Both the position numbers and the translations under genes were made by a program. Shown here piece by piece: positions 11,801 through 18,644 of a DNA stretch of 20,947 nt (positions are counted from its first letter, which is position 1; every line of letters begins with the position of its first letter). The stretch is taken from NCBI GenBank assembly GCA_009869945.1, contig WIXG01000799.1:1-20947 (forward strand), read 5' to 3'. The DNA comes from Mesaphorura yosii (lineage: Eukaryota; Arthropoda; Collembola; Poduromorpha; Tullbergiidae). Below the pieces are notes generated by a model that made no database searches, had not been told where the DNA came from, and worked only from the letters and a program-made list of their open reading frames with translations.

Positions 11801-12385
11801 TGCTATACTTGGGCCACGTAGACCAAGAAAGTGTGAAATCCGTGCTGGGGCTGCACAGAATGCATTTCCAAGATATCGATAGTGTAGACTTTGACCTTGA
11901 GCTGGTGTCTGCATTGACCCGTGGTTTGATTGTGCTAACCTCATGCTCATATCATACTCTTGTGACCAAATCCCAACGTACACAGACGTATTAGAGCCCT
12001 GCAACGAACTGGGGTCAATTCCAGCATTCTCCAGACTCTCCCAGCTCCCTTCAAGTAACAATCTTTGTTGTGGGTCCATGTACTCTGCTTCACGTCGTGA
12101 AATATGGAAGAATTTGGCATCAAACTCGTCTATTGCTGTTTTCAAGTATCCAGCTGGCCTTGGATTGTTGTTGACATGGACCTCAGCGCCTTCGTTCGCT
12201 TGCCAGTCAGCGGAAGCGCCGCCGCTTAACAAAGTTCGACTTACCGGCGCAGGCTTCGTTGCGTCTCGACCTTCTCGGAGCAATTCCCAAAATTCAATTT
12301 CATTGTTAGCGTCTGGGAACCGACAACTTAGCCCAATGATGGCAATTGGTTCAACTGCCGCACCGTCTTTAACGACCGGAGACAT
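2843..12385 (-). CDS. Iterative highly reducing type I polyketide synthase with terminal thioester reductase
   Basis: A 3180-residue multidomain synthase in a single exon. The first in-frame ATG is at 12385, with A at -3 and an in-frame stop at 12479-12481; a longer reading would need a GTG start. Visible domains: KS about 12-440 (Cys200 in DASCASSL, His338 in EAHGTGTP, His378 in NIGHSEG). AT about 565-880 (Ser675 in GHSVGE, His794 in HAFHS, the malonyl-CoA pattern). DH about 985-1270 (His1015, Asp1209; the usual Gly of HxxxGxxxxP is Asp1019). C-methyltransferase with EIGAGTGNG at 1555-1563. Structural KR about 1745-1960. ER about 1990-2330 with an NADPH loop near 2142. KR with TGGLGGIG at 2359, Ser2495, Tyr2508, Asn2512. 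ACP with GIDSL, Ser2673. Thioester reductase with GATGQLG at 2776 and Tyr2942-x3-Lys2946. The domain order is that of a highly reducing PKS. The reductase should release an aldehyde or, after a second reduction, a primary alcohol using NADPH. The lack of introns beside intron-bearing genes and the KS motif style suggest acquisition by horizontal transfer or a retrocopy, but neither is proven. It is not an animal fatty acid synthase: those end in a thioesterase and have a dead methyltransferase. Confidence 0.95.
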   Translation of the reverse strand: MSPVVKDGAAVEPIAIIGLSCRFPDANNEIEFWELLREGRDATKPAPVSRTLLSGGASADWQANEGAEVHVNNNPRPAGYLKTAIDEFDAKFFHISRREAEYMDPQQRLLLEGSWESLENAGIDPSSLQGSNTSVYVGIWSQEYDMSMRLAQSNHGSMQTPAQGQSLHYRYLGNAFCAAPARISHFLGLRGPSIAMDASCASSLEAIHYGCEALRSGDTDLCISGGVNVTLRTGAGSSSFAGLDSFILSKDGKCKTFDKDADGFARGEACVVLVLKRYEDAVRDGNEVLGLLVGSAVVSDGAGMSMGTPNGEAQAQVIRKALSKAGVSPHDVQYVEAHGTGTPVGDPIEFGALNNVFGQDPLRTAPLYIGSVKTNIGHSEGASGAAGLVKVLLAMRYGLIPKHLNLSTLSPSIDLGQIPAVIPMTNTAWSRSSQGLDRRPRLAGVSSFGLSGTNVHVIVQEPPPQVVRPPTPPPCSPGLEDQSHHILVLSAASEPALNALVDSYKTLLQETAATVPFVDIAHSANTSRALHLPYRLAVLAENSQQAVARLTSGLVMNFKAQNGFDDLKQARTIGFIFTGQGSQYVGMAKELYVSSPVFRAWFDKCAWLLINNYDLDLACILSYSNSSMPCKGKYQSTQSLDESSMAQPALFCIEVCLARLWQSFGIEPDFVLGHSVGEFAAAVVAGLLSLEDGLKLVVERSRLVSSRTTRGAMLVVKSGLETVKKMIDRFNKETSKGSHWIDIAAVNSKEEVVVSGPHESIALFENIFSSIGGPGAAGHGHVHTQRLSSSHAFHSRAMEPILEEYERVAATVTVTAKEPKQGSKGPTFISGTRAKIMIGDELSSSYWTSHLREPVNFVDAFSLLQREQCCSAYVEIGPQPVLLGLGMSSLPVEEAMASSCVWAPSIRKNESNWVTMLTSVGKLCLAGLKIDWGRRTTKTKVRRGLLPNYPFQRERYWHSSSSRSATSAVECLQINAKLLHPLLGRRVPSARPDLVLYHNAIRLSETGSLAWMHQHKVADVVTLPAAAYLELALAAGGDLIGGIGAGNILLYVEDLLVERALTWMGDGEDCVAQIQTSINVEAVQCNEEEDQQKVKYTITIHKQTMFDSGSGSDAGTWRKLASATFLPCQSIDSSLIRAVDLNSLRATLTSCSREAFDKAYTKLHDIGLTFGPLFKSARRAWTSDALILIEAEFPAAINDNYVYHPAVLDAMLQASVFGPCCCDSNSDFDSSSGIHLPVSVQKLVSLARGTWTKSLFMLMERPSAPQHAVSSSSLIVATRVTLYNEAGEFMAMLDMPEFVHTSVDSFLRSLGAADETSCHPPFYEEVWVKKLGSCANRFEIPGAESWTNHQEYAREVLDELQEALFIDVTARVSKLAYLYILRAVRELGSWGTTAEGNLISLSNFVVQAEIHPRHGQLFRRMLQIIQEEDGSLAFEDEHVQNATMVRILRPFPGMEELEIRIQTCIANMPEGDARSIDCQYIMDFGERLPALLQDNMSPSLLLFPDRHSGSIGAAGFYKGVTISTVVMQAAKRLSAIVRKIQSQTRSNGAVLRVLEIGAGTGNGTEYFLHELNQSGIQYEYTFTDISPFFLKLASEKFASHSHVNKNLHFQVLDIEQDPKGQGYVPHYFDIILADIVIHATRDLHEALGNVRHLLVPHGILLLIEQVIRSPILDITFGFMDGWWRFKDYQLRKDHACISTEQWSRVLCGSGFCCTGLGGIWKMPQGLDVIVATADEQIATRPVLGRTDDMSGGALWLICGQQDSVLANSLKNRFESVGEKVLVVSQEEEYSLYLESGTGTIRVHEAEDYITLIRELSSSDNGVKVQLKGIIHLWAVDATCASTDQQDDAILSKLVNGLLYLVQAMLPLNNNNCNIHLVTAGVQSVDQNLDPINVNPLASILQGIVTTVNNELLGDGGSGTQLVCIDIGDVQPESHTHVSKEIFDQIWQLRVDNELQVAFRDDGSKYVQRLARRPPYIPSITLPKTDRYKLQGSITDFTIVPAMKGQLETGQVEVAVHAVSLNFKDVLVALNNAATKNNDTTNKLVQDFGSELGLDFAGIVTRTHLTSSSTTKRFQVGDRVYGVATGGGSLASHVIIPETNISQIPSQQMSFECAAGLGAVVLTVYYFLKERAQLQAGDKILIHCATGGVGLLAIWASQAVGATVYATAGSVRKRNYLKKFMGVEYVYSSRDTQFGGQVLTDTEGCGVDVVLNALTGPGFKEASLAACARNANARFLEMSKINVWSPQEVRELRPDVTYVTMDVSSLTLPTASASTSISKVASDKFLRNVFAFGRELMAGKELPITRFPLSRVHDAFRYLQTAKHIGKVVVRMPTTTIGLQDGRIVHKEQLFNEYGSYLITGGLGGIGFEVAKWMAGSGAKYLVLVGRRPPSAYTGLEYKLEQLKAGISGLELLILQVDVSDYEQCGRLLVEMDRVGFPPLKGIMHAAAAFSYHEISKETTQFIMSVLKPKVHGTWNLHKLTLAHNLVLDHFILFSSVTAITGGFGQSGYGGANRYMDTFAAYRSSLGLPCTSIAWGPWSEVGEAVGFTRSLERVLGLKNFSVSHGIGTLQRIMLEHKHRVIAAEIGDWNLVTQRYQQGNLFELVKTTSGTLANSGNMLAWYEHKIKEIHATTAIEAQFEVVKEFLEYALRDTLKFSNTDVIDHDADLRSLGIDSLLAMELRGKLHGLIKGPSSAAETPAVNEPAFTLQSFNDNRTINKLAKLITEVLNGGAGVGRQLSAEQLLQLVKQDCVLPDDIVMCPDQAADSPANFRHILLTGATGQLGVFLLHELVTRRPDLRLTCLIRADSSEAALGRLESALNNFDLLDSTELDNVTCLAGSVTQDQFGLTPEVYSELALDVDAVIHSAALCHHGLAYGEYGPDDIRSTNVLGLVNVLRFAVAHGKTKWVQHQSSIGAALCEGDENPLESFPGDECWGEPLYQNGYVLSKFVGEKLCKCALDHDTKFPLVVVRHHYLSADTQSGILTIRNNNYALATLASRRVGLFPDFGMGLTMVPVNISASVSISLFLNAGIQPGLYTINNPYVTYMADLMEYFGTTCPAGQQGQQQREYKIVPYEQWREAVLETHTTELAPLVDVYIKGLISSELFEKSSLVARLRARDTVPPLPNSNKLKAFVPNVDELMQHPMDLIKLYVANFEAMFGGPEHLNEFLEAQSKKSYMLKA

Positions 12386-12530
12386 TCTTTGGCCGAAATT
12401 CCACACAAAATGAAAGTTTACACAAAAATTATTTGTGAGTATTGATGAACGAGAGAATTTTGGAACTGAATCGGTTTGCTACAGAAATGCTCAAGTTGGC
12501 ATTGAAGATGTAAATCAAAACCAACACGGT

Positions 12531-12537
12531 TTTTATA
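12531..12537 (-). promoter_or_regulatory. TATA box candidate for the PKS gene
   Basis: A perfect TATAAAA on the minus strand about 146 bp before the ATG at 12385. Transcription starting about 30 bp downstream would give a 5' leader of about 120 nt. No leader intron is needed. Confidence 0.45.
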
Positions 12538-12948
12538 TTAAATGTCGGTGTCGTCGTAAAAGCAATCATAATTAGCACACTGTGTCACAATACCACATAC
12601 AATTAATTATACCGTGAGAGAAAACAAGATTATAAAATATTTATCACCCGTCTACGTGACTCGTTGCAAGAATTTTTCATCTAATTATTTTAATTTCTTA
12701 TTTTCCATTAATTAGTTGGGATCAAAATTCAAGGTTTTTGATAGTCTGTAAAAGTTCATATAAAAAGTTTCAACTTTGGCCCAATCAAAGTCTCAAATAT
12801 CTCAATATCACCAATCAGTCTTGAAATGGCTTGTGGCCTTGAGAACTCTGTTTGCGAAAAGATTCGTGTGTCTTTGCCACTTTCCCAGCCTGTTTTTTTT
12901 GGAAAGCACCAGAGCATGACACAACTGGAATCTTTGGTCACCAAGGCT

Positions 12949-12977
12949 TATATAACAAGGCAACTTAACTTATATAA
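12949..12977 (+). promoter_or_regulatory. Tandem TATA boxes for the WSD acyltransferase gene
   Basis: TATATAA occurs at 12949-12955 and again at 12971-12977, 22 bp apart. They lie 268-296 bp upstream of the ATG at 13245. Two alternative start sites about 22 bp apart are possible. Confidence 0.45.
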
Positions 12978-12979
12978 TC

Positions 12980-13000
12980 ATTAATTAGGTGCTAATTAAT
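12980..13000. promoter_or_regulatory. Perfect inverted repeat of two TAATTA cores
   Basis: ATTAATTAG, a GTG spacer, then CTAATTAAT: 9-bp perfect arms. Each arm contains TAATTA, the core recognised by many homeodomain proteins. It sits directly downstream of the plus-strand TATA boxes, near the expected start of the WSD transcript. Binding by a homeodomain dimer is an inference; in AT-rich DNA such sites also arise by chance. Confidence 0.35.
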
Positions 13001-13244
13001 TTTATATGACTGATGACGGTGAAATCGAAAATAATATTTTCTTTCCGGTTTCTTCTTCATTGTGAGAATCTGAGTAATAACTGTGAGAGCTTTTAAATTA
13101 ATTTATGACACACAACTGCCCAGACGGTGTCTTAAAAACAATGACCAAAAGCCTAATTGTCTTGTAGTTCTTTATGACGCCGACAATTCATTCTTCGTTT
13201 GTAATTGAAACAAATCAGTCACAAGCCAACCTTTTGCATTCAAA

Positions 13245-14928
13245 ATGTCTTCCAATTGCCGTGTAATTTTCTACGTGCTTTTATCAGTGATTCTGCCCGT
13301 GTGCCTTCTTCCAGTCTCTATCCTTATTCTTATCCCTTTATACACACTTCAGTTTATTGTGTCAATTCTCGCGCAATTATTCAAACCAAAACTTGGACAG
13401 ATGTTGACTGGACATTCTGCTCTGTTTGCTGTAGATAATCCGTACAGTCCTTCTGGTCCATCTGCTACGAGTCTTGTGGCTATACTCGTGCTTGATGGTG
13501 ATCTGACACGGCAAAATGTCCAAGATATTGGATTTCGTACAGTTGGAAAGGCGGTGGACGTGAACGAAAAAATTCTTTACCCTGAAATGATGCAATACAT
13601 TACAACATGGCTTGGATACTTCTTTTGGGCTCCTGAACAAAATTTCAGACTTGAAGACCACATAATTGACGTGAACTTGGCAACAATGGAAGGGCACGAT
13701 GTTGATAAAGAAACAGTTTTAGCATACAGTATGAAATTAGTACAGACACCATTTCCAAATAAATACCAAAGTCCTTGGCAATTACATGTAATTCGACAGT
13801 ACAACAAGAATAGCACGGCTGTAGTGTTTTGGTGGCATCATGCTCTGGCTGATGGATTTTCAGCAGTTAGCTTACTGCTAGCCTCCAATGACGAGCCGGG
13901 TCAAGTAGTTGGAGTTGGACAACAAATTTTACCATCGTTGTCGATGCTGGACCGGATCACTTTCCCATTCAGAGTCCCATACGATTTTATTAAAGTCATC
14001 GCGGAGTGCTGGAACGAACCTGGACTTGGACCGCGTGGACCTGGACGCAAGCCAGCAACAACGCTAACCAAGACTTACACTGCTGGATGGTCATCTATTC
14101 CCTTGGCACGGCTTAAACTCATAAAGCACAAGTACAACGTGTCACTGATGGCTGTGAATCTTGCATTTTTCGCTGGTCTCATTACAAATTTCGTCGGGGT
14201 GAACAACAAAGTTTCAATCCCGGAGTATATTAATTGTATGATACCATTACCTTTGCCGAAACACCCGAGCAAGCTTTCTAATTGGATGTAAGTCGTGTAT
14301 TAATTGTAGTATTTGATATTAATTGACCTTTGGCATTACATGCACAGGACGGCTGGTGTCTTACGACTCCCACTTGGAATCCAAGACCCAATTGAAAGGC
14401 TTCAAAAGATTGACACCAACTTGAAACAACTCAAGAGGTCAACATTTCCATGGACTGCTGTGATTGGCGTACGTATTGGTGGTGTTTTACCTGGTCCACT
14501 GCTACGTCTCGTTGCGAGATTAATCACGACGGGAATAGTGTCATGTTTTCCAGGACCATCAACTGATCCTGCAGTCAAGTGCTTTAATCGACCTCTCCTG
14601 TAAGTAATCTAATCAACTAATCACTGTATACTGTTAAAAGCTTCTTATCGTTGGTTTGCTTTTGTTTTTCTATAGTGACCTACACTTTGCGAGTGGTTTG
14701 CTTCGTGGGTCCGTCAGTGTTGGAATTGCTGCATTAAGTTACAATGGTGGCATGAACTTTGTATTTGGATTTGATAATGCCATCATTTGTCCAGCAGAAC
14801 AGCAGCGAGAGCGTGTCGATGTCGACGTCGACAATAATGCAACAGTCTTGTTGGAACAACTTGTGACGAAAGAAATTCTAACGCTTGAGAACTCCGTGAA
14901 GACATTTGCATTCGAGACGAGTCCTTAA
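13245..14928 (+). CDS. WSD-type wax ester synthase / acyl-CoA:alcohol O-acyltransferase
   Basis: Three exons, 13245-14287, 14348-14599 and 14676-14928, join to 515 codons plus stop. The introns are 60 and 76 bp with GTAAGT donors and CACAG and TATAG acceptors, and the reading frame is kept across both. The start ATG has A at -3. Residues about 7-45 are strongly hydrophobic and should anchor the protein in a membrane. WWHHALADGFS at about 196-206 contains the HHxxxDG acyltransferase signature (His198, His199, Asp203, Gly204) of the wax ester synthase/DGAT superfamily. Exons 2 and 3 match the C-terminal part of that family in character (SCFPGPS, then VSVGIAALSYNGGMNFVFGF). The length fits the family (about 450-520 residues). 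Members transfer an acyl group from acyl-CoA to a long-chain alcohol or diacylglycerol, typically at the ER or lipid droplets. The substrate is not readable from sequence. The neighbouring reductase-terminated PKS suggests a polyketide-derived alcohol. Confidence 0.92.
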
Positions 14929-14966
14929 GTAATAAGCTATAAAACAATTTTATTATCGTCATTATT

Positions 14967-14972
14967 AATAAA
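14967..14972 (+). terminator. Polyadenylation signal of the WSD gene
   Basis: AATAAA 39 nt downstream of the TAA stop at 14926-14928, in an AT-rich stretch. Confidence 0.6.
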
Positions 14973-15121
14973 AATTCGCATCTTGGTCGTGGTGGACGGT
15001 CTCGAGGATAACTTGGTTTAGTCTGAAATTTCGCAATCATTGCGAACTATCGGGTTGTTTGTAGATTGACAAAATTTCTTTCTCGCAATTATACTAAATA
15101 GAAATATGATTTCAAAATTTT

Positions 15122-15355
15122 TATGTGTACTTGTCCAACATGGCCTGGGACTTCATTCCAGTCTCTGGCACTGGAGTCCCGATTGCGAGAATATTTTCAT
15201 CTGGTACTGTTCTTCTACCACCAAAGCGTCGATCAATGAAGCCTCAAACTATCAGAAAATGCTTATGTTCGCACGGCTGGATGAAGGGTAATCAGAAAGC
15301 CGAATTCAAAAGGCTCGTCGCTGAAGGAATGGAAGGTAAAATGCTTCCTATTTAG
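15122..15355 (+). pseudogene. hAT transposase C-terminal (dimerisation) domain remnant
   Basis: The reading frame ending in the TAG at 15353-15355 gives YLSNMAWDFIPVSGTGVP, then ARIFSSGTVLLPPKRRSMKP and IRKCLCSHGWMK. This follows the hAT C-terminal dimerisation pattern: a hydrophobic start, a P-S-x-x-x-x-E/A-R-x-FS block, a basic KRR-S-x-L/M-x-P block, then a leucine-rich W-containing helix. There is no start codon or upstream transposase sequence, and an in-frame TGA lies a few codons upstream. It is on the same strand as the N-terminal hAT remnant at 1463-2736 and supplies the end which that one lacks. An AATAAA at 15405-15410 could be the old polyadenylation signal. Confidence 0.75.
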
Positions 15356-15404
15356 AAAATTAAGAATTCTGCCCAATCTTATATGGAATATGTTTTGAGA
15401 ATGC

Positions 15405-15410
15405 AATAAA
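15405..15410 (+). terminator. AATAAA, possible relic polyadenylation signal of the hAT remnant
   Basis: It lies 50 nt downstream of the stop codon of the hAT C-terminal remnant, on the same strand. Confidence 0.35.
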
Positions 15411-15461
15411 CTGCTAGAGATTTTCGAAATTTTCAAGCTCAAGGCACTTATTACAACAGTC

Positions 15462-15527
15462 GACTCCGACTCTTTGGTTTGGAGAGTCGACTCTCAGCGA
15501 CTCAGGAGTCGGTCGACTCCGACTCGC
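15462..15527. repeat. GTCGACTCCGACTC-rich subterminal-type repeat patch
   Basis: AGTCGACTCCGACTC occurs near 15462, followed by GAGAGTCGACTCTC (itself a palindrome), GCGACTCAGGAGTCGG, and GTCGACTCCGACTCG ending near 15526. Words of GACTC/GAGTC in both orientations, clustered within about 65 bp, resemble the transposase-binding subterminal repeats of some hAT elements. The position just 3' of the hAT remnant fits this. No clean terminal repeat was found. Confidence 0.45.
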
Positions 15528-15629
15528 GGTAAAATGGGTTCCGTGGAGAGCACTAGGCAGAGGCCCTTCCCAGAAGCATGGAAAGTAAATGCGAAAAATA
15601 ACACGTCTACATTTGTGTTTATATTTGAA

Positions 15630-15635
15630 TTTATT
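15630..15635 (-). terminator. Polyadenylation signal of the receptor kinase gene
   Basis: AATAAA on the minus strand, 55 nt beyond the TGA at 15690-15692. Confidence 0.5.
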
Positions 15636-15689
15636 TAATTTTTGATACGATTTTGAATTTATGTTAAATTCCCAAAGGAATTTGGCCAT

Positions 15690-17973
15690 TCATGAGGACA
15701 AGAGATATCCATCCCTGCCAACCTTAATTTGTAGTCCGTCTTCGTAATTGGGTGGTAAGTCCACATTAATCAATGTCGCCAATCCTATTCTCAATTCGTG
15801 GAATCCGATTCTGCTGGTGGGTTCTGATTGCCAGCATTTCATCATGAGGCGATACCTGAAACCATAAGGACAAATAGAATTTGCTCAGGCCAAGCTAGAA
15901 ATTTTTAAAATTAGTTTACAGTTGTATCGACGCCAGTTGTGGTCTGGGAAGTCGGTGGAATCCTTGGTACAGATCCCGTGGAAAGGATTGGCCATACTCT
16001 TGTCCAGCGTACGGCTCAGTGCCGCGGGAGAATATTTCCCACAGGGTCACACCGAATGACCACACGTCGGATTTGGTGGAGAATTTATTTTGGACCAGCA
16101 CTTCGGGCGCTGACCATTTCCAGGGCTTCATTTCCTGAAGCAAAGCATTTGTTACTAATACTACTTGTGATGATGATGTCCGAGGACTGTTGTCACTTAC
16201 ATTTGTAGTCTTGATATAAGTCGGCGACTCGCCCAACTTCCGCCCAAGGCCAAAATCTGTGAGTTTAGCCACCAACTTTGAATCCAGTAGCACATTCCTG
16301 CAGGCAATGTCACCATGTACAACGCGGTGTTCAGCGAGGAATTCTCCGGCGACGGCAATTTGTTGGGCAAAATTAAACAAATCTCGAAGCGTATACGAAG
16401 ATTCCCCTGAGCCCAAGGCTGGTTCCGCGCTCGTCTTCATGTTCGGATTTGCCATTACGTGCTCCAAAGCCGGAGTCTCCTGGTACGTGGCACGGGTCAG
16501 GAATGTTCGGAGGGAGCCATTGGCACACAATTCCATGAGAATAAAGCATTCGGTACTGTGCCCTACGGAGTAGGCGAGCAGCTTGATTATGTGCTCATGC
16601 TCCGGCAAGTGTTTGAATATTTGCACTTCCTGGTCCAGGGAATCCAAGTACATGTCCACGCGATTACACTCCGGATTCAGAGTCTTCACGGCTATTGCAA
16701 CACTGCCGAACTTGCCTTCGTACACCACTCCACATTTGCCGCGTCCCAGAATTCTCGAGTTGTCAATGCTGAATTCTGTCCTGTTCACGTGCGGTATCCT
16801 GCTCGCCATCTCGAGCAACGGAACCTGTGCCGTTTGCTTGGCAAACTTCCCCTTCCGCTTTGGGCACAGCGTGCGGCTCAGCCTCAAACAACAAAGTACT
16901 AGCATGGACAACACGAGCACGAGGCTGGCCAAGATGCCTACAGTAATGGCGTGCTCGTAAAACTTGGGAGTCGCACTCATGGAAATCGATTGGTCATCCT
17001 GCAAGTGTCGGTCGTTAATTTTGAGACTGTCATTGTTGGCGTTGGAGCCTGGCGTGCACTTTCCGCTGACGAGGCTGTAACCGGGTGTGCATATGCAGAC
17101 TGACCAGTTTACGCTATCGTTAGTCACGCACAGCGAATTTGCACCCAGTCCGAGCTCGCATTCAGCATTATGCTCGCAGGACTCCCCAAATTGCAGAGGG
17201 TACCAACATTTCTGCGTCTGGGCGTGCATCTTTGCCCCTTGCATGCACACGCATTGTCTCATCTGATCACACACTGCATGCGCCCCGTAATTGTCTTCAC
17301 CGATGCACTGGGCATCCATGTCGCACCTCAGCACTCGAAGGACGCATTTGTTCTTGAACTCGCTCCATTGGTAGCGCGGCTCACAGGCACAGACGCCTGA
17401 GTTCTTGTCGCACATCTCGTGGTTGTCTTCATTGCATTCCTCCTCGAGTTGAGTGCAGGATTCATTGTACTGTCGCCTGACCACGCATTTGCCATTCTTG
17501 AGCTCCAGTTGGCCAAGGCGACTCTCAGGACGGCATTCGCAGATGCAATTTTCCGGGTTGCAGCGTCCGTACTGGCCGAGGGTTTCTTCGCAGTCAAAAT
17601 TAGACTTGCAGTCGTGTGGTTGGTTAGACTGGCGCCTGGTAATCACGAATTTGCAGTTTTTATAGGCACTGAGCTCCGAGCTGAGACTTTCTACACAAAT
17701 CCGAGTGCTTGAATCGTACGTGTAGATGAATTGCGGGTCTGAGTGTCTGGAGCAAACACATTGACGGGCAATGAGGTCACAGGCCAGATTCCGCGTGCGG
17801 TTGCAGGGGCGAGTTGACCCACACCGCGCTTGGTAGTATTCACCCACACCTTGCACTGGGATGGCGATGGGTGTTGTACTGGCAACGAGTATAGCCATGA
17901 CAATAAGTCCTCCCTCAAGAGAGAAGAGGATCCAGCCTCGACCTCCATGTATCCTTACCCTCCATCCAGTCAT
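15690..17973 (-). CDS. Receptor tyrosine kinase with EB-like cysteine-rich ectodomain
   Basis: The proposed exons are 17973-16201, 16134-15920 and 15855-15690, giving 717 codons plus stop. Introns are 16135-16200 (GTAAGT to TTCAG) and 15856-15919 (GTAAAC to TTCAG). The first intron is 66 nt and stop-free, so it can be misread as coding. The first ATG after the upstream in-frame stop is at 17973; a TTG at 18024 is not a likely start, and a further 5' exon cannot be excluded. Residues about 14-42 are a hydrophobic signal or anchor. An ectodomain to about 340 carries repeated CxC-G-x(n)-C spacing typical of EB modules. A transmembrane helix spans about 343-367 and ends in basic residues. The kinase domain shows GRGKCG (410-415), the ATP-binding AVK Lys430, HGDIACRN (His553-Gly-Asp555), DFG at Asp573, KWSAPE, SDVWSFGVTLWE and MMKCWQSEP. 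The arginine of HRD is replaced by glycine, while the catalytic Asp and the IACRN that follows are tyrosine-kinase-like. The ligand is unknown. Confidence 0.88.
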
Positions 17974-18644
17974 GCGTGCGGTGGGTAGAACAGAACACTT
18001 TGAATTAAAAGAGGGCCCCTTCAAATTATTATGGCGAATTCTACGACATATGAATCACACTGCAATGCTGAGGGATGAAATGATGCTGCAAATAGCCAGA
18101 ACAGGATGCGATGCAACGAGCGCAACCATGATAATCAGTAATCAGCAAAAGAGATAAGGAATGCGGTCGTTGTTCAGGAAGTCAACGGCCTGTAAATATT
18201 CCTGCTTCGCATATTCACAATCCTACACTGATCCATGAATCATTAGGCACTTAAATCCCCGCGTTGGTGTGACCGATACCGAAAACGGAGCGCAAACAAC
18301 GATAAGGAGAGATTTGTGTAGTGCGCAGTATTGAGAAGCAAGGCTCATGGTGTGCTGGGTCTGGTCGTGGCTTGCGTTTAAACCACGCCTAGTGGCTGCG
18401 GCCATGACTGCGATCAGTCACAACATGAATCAATGCAATGCATGAATTAGGCAATTTGAAGAATGCATAGAAAATGAGCGGTAATTTAAATGTTGGATTA
18501 TTATTATGTTTATTCATTTTCAAATTTAAAACGATTTCAGAACACAGACAGTCTTCAGATTTGGCAAGAAACGATTCTTTCCCAGACTTAAATTCATCCT
18601 GGTCCGTAAACTAACATCGACTTGCCCTCTCGGACATACGCCTG

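Larger units (their letters stand above)
12386..13244. promoter_or_regulatory. Divergent promoter region shared by PKS and WSD genes
   Basis: These 859 bp lie between the two start codons and hold no gene. The region is AT-rich and carries TATA boxes pointing each way: TATAAAA on the minus strand at 12531-12537, and TATATAA on the plus strand at 12949-12955 and 12971-12977. Close divergent spacing makes shared regulation plausible, but this is inferred. Confidence 0.6.

Noticed and set aside
2843..12385. The PKS as an ordinary animal fatty acid synthase
   Set aside because: The methyltransferase keeps an intact SAM motif (EIGAGTGNG), the AT has the malonyl HAFHS pattern, and the C terminus is a thioester reductase rather than a thioesterase.
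2843..12385. The PKS as bacterial contamination or part of a bacterial gene cluster
   Set aside because: It is flanked by intron-bearing eukaryotic genes and arthropod-type transposons in one continuous sequence, with TATA and polyadenylation signals and no operon structure.
12386..12406. Seven-codon N-terminal extension of the PKS from a GTG at 12406
   Set aside because: Nuclear animal genes start at ATG. The first in-frame ATG is at 12385 and has a purine at -3.
12756..12944. A 62-codon minus-strand frame in the divergent promoter region
   Set aside because: No homology-like features, and it overlaps the probable promoter. Random occurrence is expected.
17974..18024. N-terminal extension of the kinase from a TTG at 18024
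   Set aside because: TTG is not a plausible animal start. ATG at 17973 directly precedes the hydrophobic signal segment.
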